Position numbers and translations under genes: made by a program. 64,000 nt of DNA, from assembly GCF_024448695.1 (NCBI RefSeq), contig NZ_JAMOHY010000013.1:23949-87948 (forward strand), written 5' to 3'. A model generated the notes under the pieces. That model was not told the DNA's origin, searched no databases, and saw nothing but the letters and a program-made list of their open reading frames with translations. This DNA is from Stutzerimonas stutzeri. Its GTDB lineage: Bacteria; Pseudomonadota; Gammaproteobacteria; Pseudomonadales; Pseudomonadaceae. Of the stretch, positions 60,227 through 64,000 are shown one piece after another; the first letter of the stretch is position 1; each line of letters begins with the position of its first letter.

Positions 60227-60790
60227 ATGCACCCTCTGGAAATCATCGCCTCGAGCCTGGGCGTCATCGCCGTATGGCTGACTGTCCGGCAGAACCCCTG
60301 GTGCTGGCCCATCGGCCTGGTGATGGTGTCGCTGTACGCCTGGTTCTTTGTCGAAGCGAAGCTGTTTTCCCAGGTCTTGCTGCACGGCGTGTTCGCGCTG
60401 TTTCAGCTGTACGGCTGGTGGCAGTGGACCCGCGGTGGCGAAGGCAGCGGGCGCAGGAGGGTGAGCTGGGCGAGTACGCATGAAGTACTGATCGGCTTCG
60501 GCATTGCGTCGCTGGGCGCGTTGTTGCTGGGTGGGCTGATGGCACGCTACACCGAGGCACTGTTTCCCTGGCCGGATGCCACGCTCACCGCCTTCAGCCT
60601 TTTGGCGCAGTTCTGGATGGCGCTCAAGCGGGTGCAGTGCTGGTTGCTGTGGATAGCGGTCGATGTGCTCTATATCGGCTTCTTCGCCTGGCAGGATTAC
60701 TGGCTCACCGCGGGCCTCTACGGACTTTTCACCCTGCTGGCGATCATGGGACTACGGGAATGGCGTCTGGCACTGGTGCCCTCAGGATGA
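60227..60790 (+). CDS. pnuC: Nicotinamide riboside transporter PnuC
   Basis: 187 residues, about six or seven membrane helices. Family markers WLTVRQNPWCWPIGLVMVSL, ALFQLYGWWQWTRG (PnuC WxxW-type motif) and WIAVDVLYIGFFAWQDY. It facilitates uptake of nicotinamide riboside, trapped by phosphorylation by the kinase encoded immediately downstream (ATGA overlap). Confidence 0.92.
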   Translation: MHPLEIIASSLGVIAVWLTVRQNPWCWPIGLVMVSLYAWFFVEAKLFSQVLLHGVFALFQLYGWWQWTRGGEGSGRRRVSWASTHEVLIGFGIASLGALLLGGLMARYTEALFPWPDATLTAFSLLAQFWMALKRVQCWLLWIAVDVLYIGFFAWQDYWLTAGLYGLFTLLAIMGLREWRLALVPSG

Positions 60791-61311
60791 AGGTGCTGGT
60801 GCTCACCGGCCCGGAATCCACCGGCAAGAGCTGGCTGGCTGCACGCTTGCATCAGCAGTTCGGCGGCTTGCTGGTCGGCGAGTACGTGCGTGACTTCATC
60901 GACCGCGAGCAGCGCGATACCTGTCTGGCGGATATTCCTGCTATCGCCCGCGGTCAGTTGGCCCTGGAAGATGCCGCCCGCAGCCGGGCGCCACACCTGC
61001 TGATTCTCGATACGCATTTGCTCAGCAATATCCTCTGGAGCCGGACCCTGTTCGGCTCCAGTCCTGCCTGGCTGGAAGACGAACTGTTGCAGCGCCAGTA
61101 TCACCAGCATCTGCTGCTGTCACCGGAAGGTATCCCATGGCATGACGATGGCCAGCGATGCCAGCCCGGACTGGCCGAACGCCAAGGTTTTTACGAGGAG
61201 TGCCGGAGTTGGCTGACAAACCGAAACCAGCACTTCGTGGAAATCGGCGGCACCTGGGCCGAACGGGAGCGGCGTGCCAACGCACATACCCGGGCGCTGC
61301 TGGGAAACTAA
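60787..61311 (+). CDS. NadR-type nucleoside kinase (probable ribosylnicotinamide kinase)
   Basis: 174 residues, single P-loop domain: VLTGPESTGKSWLAARL, GEYVRDFIDRE and LLILDTHLLSNILWS match the kinase domain of NadR, without its DNA-binding and adenylyltransferase domains. Overlap with pnuC argues for phosphorylation of imported nicotinamide riboside to NMN. Its stop overlaps the end of the convergent DMT transporter gene by 4 bases. Confidence 0.85.
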   Translation: MKVLVLTGPESTGKSWLAARLHQQFGGLLVGEYVRDFIDREQRDTCLADIPAIARGQLALEDAARSRAPHLLILDTHLLSNILWSRTLFGSSPAWLEDELLQRQYHQHLLLSPEGIPWHDDGQRCQPGLAERQGFYEECRSWLTNRNQHFVEIGGTWAERERRANAHTRALLGN

Positions 61312-62216
61312 CGGTGCGCTGAGCGCCGCAGCAGTAGCGCAATGGCGAGCATCACCGTTAAGGCACCCGGTGCCCAGTGCCAGCCCATGCGCGCTGGCTG
61401 GTCGAAGAACAGCAGCAACATCGAGACAAAAGGCACCAGATAGCTGTAGGCCGTGACAGCACCCGGCGTCAGCACCGCAGTTGCGCGTTGCTGCAGGAAA
61501 AACGTCATGGCGCTGGAGAAAACGCCCAGGTAGATCACCAGCAGCACGTCGAGGAGATTCATCTTCAGCAACGCCTGCGGGGCTTCCCACAGCAGCCCCA
61601 TCAGACCGATGAGAACAGCGCCACTGATCAGGCTCCAGAAGGTGCGCAGCCCGGCTTGTTTTGGCAATACTCCGCGTGCCAGCCCCCACTTGCTGAGCAC
61701 CGGGTACAGTGCCGATGCCACGCAACCGAGGAAGAATCCAAGCTCCCCCAAACCTAGTTGCATGCCGGCAAAATCCCCGCCGTTTTCCGCCCAGGCCAAG
61801 CCCAGTGCGCCGCCAGCTCCAAGCGCGAGAATCGCCAGCAGGCGGCCAGCCGGCTGCTCGACGCCCAGCCCTCTGCCCAAGCAGTAGGCCAACAGCGGCA
61901 CGCTTACGAACAACGTTGCCATCGACAAGGCGCTGACGCGGTGAGCCGCCCAGAACATGGTGCCGAAGAAGCCTGCCAGACACAGCCCCATCAGGACGTA
62001 AAGCAGCAGGGTCGCCATCCTCGGTCTGCCTTCACTCTGCCGCCAGGCCAGCGGCGCCAGCACCAGTGCCGCGATGCCAAAGCGCATGGCCGTCAGCAGC
62101 AGTGGTGGCAGGCCTTCACTGAGTAAACCAACCGCAGGAAACGACAGGCCCACGAACAACGCCCACAGCAGCATGCCGAGATGGGCCAGCGTGGTACGCG
62201 ATTGCGATTCAGGCAT
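61308..62216 (-). CDS. EamA/DMT-superfamily transporter
   Basis: 302 residues, ten predicted membrane helices in two EamA repeats (about 10-140 and 155-298). FPAVGLLSEGLPPLLLTAMRF and the second-repeat APGALTVMLAIALLLR are typical. Substrate unknown; YedA/RhaT-like exporters of amino acids or metabolites are the nearest type. Confidence 0.87.
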   Translation of the reverse strand: MPESQSRTTLAHLGMLLWALFVGLSFPAVGLLSEGLPPLLLTAMRFGIAALVLAPLAWRQSEGRPRMATLLLYVLMGLCLAGFFGTMFWAAHRVSALSMATLFVSVPLLAYCLGRGLGVEQPAGRLLAILALGAGGALGLAWAENGGDFAGMQLGLGELGFFLGCVASALYPVLSKWGLARGVLPKQAGLRTFWSLISGAVLIGLMGLLWEAPQALLKMNLLDVLLVIYLGVFSSAMTFFLQQRATAVLTPGAVTAYSYLVPFVSMLLLFFDQPARMGWHWAPGALTVMLAIALLLRRSAHR

Positions 62217-62259
62217 TGTCCTGCAGCTCAGGCATGGGTGTAGTGGCGGATGGGCGTGA

Positions 62260-62562
62260 CTATTTCAGTTGCGAGGGTGAATTGCGCACGATCTTGATGC
62301 TATGGGTGAGCGCCGGCTTGCGCGTCACACTGATCGCCCGGCGCGTCACGGTGTCGATGGTGATGTTCCAGAAACCGGTGTTGGGAACCTTGATCTTTGC
62401 CGGAAACTTGTCGAACGCCCCGCCGTGGTAGGCATGGCGCCCGCCATTTCTGAAACTGCGAAAGTTCTTGTCGTTCATCAGGCGGATATTGCAGGGCTGC
62501 GAGCATTCGATGATCACGAAGTCGTCTTCGTTGAGGTGTTCGCGTTGGTGAATGAACTTCAT
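62260..62562 (-). CDS. DUF1883-domain protein
   Basis: 100 residues. MKFIHQREHLNEDDFVIIEC, YHGGAFDKFPAKIKVPNTGFW and NITIDT define DUF1883, a small beta-rich domain sometimes fused to TIR domains. Here it stands alone. ATG 62562 has GGAG 6-9 bases upstream. Function unknown. Confidence 0.8.
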   Translation of the reverse strand: MKFIHQREHLNEDDFVIIECSQPCNIRLMNDKNFRSFRNGGRHAYHGGAFDKFPAKIKVPNTGFWNITIDTVTRRAISVTRKPALTHSIKIVRNSPSQLK

Positions 62563-62721
62563 GTACCGCTCCGGACCGCATTGCTGGACAAGGCGGAAGA
62601 TTAGCATGAGCGGGGCACGGCTCGATGTTCTGGATGGGCTCCTTCAGGCTGCCGAGGCGTTGGACAGCCGATCTTTGCAATAATGCGCTGCGCGCTTCAT
62701 TTCACCTTACAGAGGTCATTC

Positions 62722-63870
62722 ATGCCTGCGGCACCCTGCTCCGTCGATGCGGCATCACCTGCCGCCCGCAGCGCGACCCGTGCCGGCTTCTTCATGGCCG
62801 GTTTTGGACTGTCCATATGGGCGCCCCTGGTGCCTTACGTGCGCGAACGCATCGAGATGAGCGATGCGCTGTTCGGCTCGCTGCTGCTGTGCATCGGCAT
62901 CGGCTCACTGACCTGGATGCCGCTCTCTGGTCTGCTGGTAAACCGTCGCGGGATTCGCCCGGTGGTGCTCTCCAGCGTGCTGCTGCTGGCTCTTGCGCTC
63001 GCCGGGATAGCGCTGACCGACTCGATCTGGGTTCTGGCCCTGGCGCTGTTCTGTTTCGGCGGCAGCCTGGGCGTCATCGATGTGGTGCTCAACATCCAGG
63101 GCGTGCTGATCGAGCGCGAAACCGGCAGGCGGCACATGTCGAACTTTCACGGCATGTTCAGCCTGGGTTCAATCTGTGGCGCGCTTGCGCTGACCGCTGC
63201 CCTGACATTGGGCCTGGCACCGGCGACCGGGACGCTGCTGATGATTGCGCTGATCGTACTGGCGAACCTGCTGGTGAGCCCTGGCTTCCTTCGCGACAGG
63301 GCCCCGGCAGGTGGCGTGGCCTTCGTTCGGCCCACCGGCATGGTATTGCTGGTCGGTGGCTTGTGTTTCATCGTCTATCTGGCCGAAGGCGCTGTGCTGG
63401 ACTGGAGCGCCCTCTACCTCACCGAGCAGAAGGCGCTGGACACCGCCATGGGCGGCCTGGGTTACGCAAGCTTTGCACTGATGGTGACCATTGCCCGTTT
63501 CGCTGGCGCTCCGGTGGTCAATGCTCTGGGGACAGCGCGTGTTATCGGCTTCGGCGGTTTGCTGGCAGCTCTCGGTATCGCCATCGGCCTCGTCACCGAG
63601 CACTGGGCACTGACGCTGCTTGGCTATGGATTGTGCGGGCTGGGCTGCGCCAATGTCTCGCCGGTACTGATTTCCTCGCTGAGCCGGCAACAGCTCGTGC
63701 CGGTACATCAGGCGATCACTGCCGCAACCACCATCGGCTTTGCCGGTGTGCTGGCAGGCCCGGCGCTGATGGGCGTGATCGCACACTACGCATCGCTGAC
63801 CTTTGCCTTCGGCCTGGTCGCCCTGATGCTTGCCGGGCTGGTACTGGGCAGCCGCCGTTTCGCCGAATGA
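62722..63870 (+). CDS. MFS transporter (YfcJ/YbjJ-like)
   Basis: 382 residues, twelve predicted membrane helices. FFMAGFGLSIWAPLVPYVRER, GLLVNRRGIRPVVL (loop 2-3 motif A-like), GVIDVVLNIQGVLIERETGR and HGMFSLGSICGA are typical of the YbjJ branch. Substrate unknown. ATG 62722 follows AGAGGTC; upstream codons are not conserved. Confidence 0.85.
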   Translation: MPAAPCSVDAASPAARSATRAGFFMAGFGLSIWAPLVPYVRERIEMSDALFGSLLLCIGIGSLTWMPLSGLLVNRRGIRPVVLSSVLLLALALAGIALTDSIWVLALALFCFGGSLGVIDVVLNIQGVLIERETGRRHMSNFHGMFSLGSICGALALTAALTLGLAPATGTLLMIALIVLANLLVSPGFLRDRAPAGGVAFVRPTGMVLLVGGLCFIVYLAEGAVLDWSALYLTEQKALDTAMGGLGYASFALMVTIARFAGAPVVNALGTARVIGFGGLLAALGIAIGLVTEHWALTLLGYGLCGLGCANVSPVLISSLSRQQLVPVHQAITAATTIGFAGVLAGPALMGVIAHYASLTFAFGLVALMLAGLVLGSRRFAE

Positions 63871-64000
63871 ATCTGGCGGACCACCCTGCTCCCGCAAACA
63901 GAGCGTGGAAAGACGTAGGCGAGGCAGGCAAGACAAGGCGCAACGACCAGCGGAAGTAACAGCCGAGGAACGGACCGGGCTCGCGTACGAGTTTAGTGGT
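63871..64000. other. Downstream intergenic sequence, right edge
   Basis: 130 bases after the MFS gene. No start, RNA gene or terminator recognised. The stretch from about 63910 (GTAGGCGAGGCAGG onward) reminds me of a repeated intergenic sequence of pseudomonads, but this cannot be checked here. Confidence 0.3.

Overview
The window is a gamma-proteobacterial chromosome segment, almost certainly from a Pseudomonas. The order ppsR-ppsA-rraA-cmaX-crfX-cmpX-sigX-oprF-acnB-miaE-lpxH-ppiB-glnS-cysS-folD-tRNA matches the P. aeruginosa backbone closely, and GC-rich codon use, a cysteine-free OprF and TTG/GTG starts fit a non-aeruginosa species (perhaps the P. mendocina/alcaligenes side; this is inference). 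It opens inside an ATP-grasp gene and ends about 130 bases after an MFS transporter gene.

Layout. 1-2132: a minus-strand three-gene set (retropepsin-like protein, 7TM/inactive transglutaminase, ATP-grasp ligase). 2415-9267: a propionate (2-methylcitrate) operon, gntR-prpB-prpC-acnD-prpF, with ATTGT-N2-ACAAT operator candidates. 9338-13236: ppsR/ppsA gluconeogenic switch and rraA. 13298-17222: the envelope-stress block cmaX-crfX-cmpX-sigX-oprF. 17412-27918: housekeeping genes (acnB, a DUF1289 protein, a tandem Usp under a probable Anr box, miaE, lpxH, ppiB, glnS, cysS, folD). 28188-28506: tRNA-Arg, tRNA-His and tRNA-Leu.

28507-40460 is the accessory part. A decayed P4-type integrase lies next to tRNA-Leu. 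A tightly overlapping minus-strand operon follows: TonB receptor, exported CobN/chelatase-like protein, ExbB-like channel, DUF2149 protein and HemP, headed by a Fur-box-like sequence. It resembles the Bacteroidetes hmuRSUV haem system and is the most interesting locus here. Next come a dead IS3-family orfA, a near-perfect Xer dif site (37216-37243), a module of small unknown genes and hairpins, and a frameshifted LysR gene. GGGNAGGG motifs found by eye all point towards the dif site from both sides, so it may be the replication terminus.

40898-63870 returns to backbone-like content: small stress-type proteins (DUF1652, DUF892, CinA-like), a glycogen/trehalose operon (glgA-treZ-malQ-treY-DUF2934-glgX), the periplasmic fatty-acid isomerase cti, metH, an NAD-precursor pair (pnuC plus a NadR-type kinase), a DMT exporter, a DUF1883 protein and an MFS transporter.

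Functionally, the left side covers C3 metabolism (propionate to pyruvate, pyruvate to PEP, aconitase) and outer-membrane homeostasis, the centre iron/haem acquisition on a patched island, and the right side compatible-solute/glycogen turnover and membrane stress. All assignments come from reading motifs and synteny; no database search was run.
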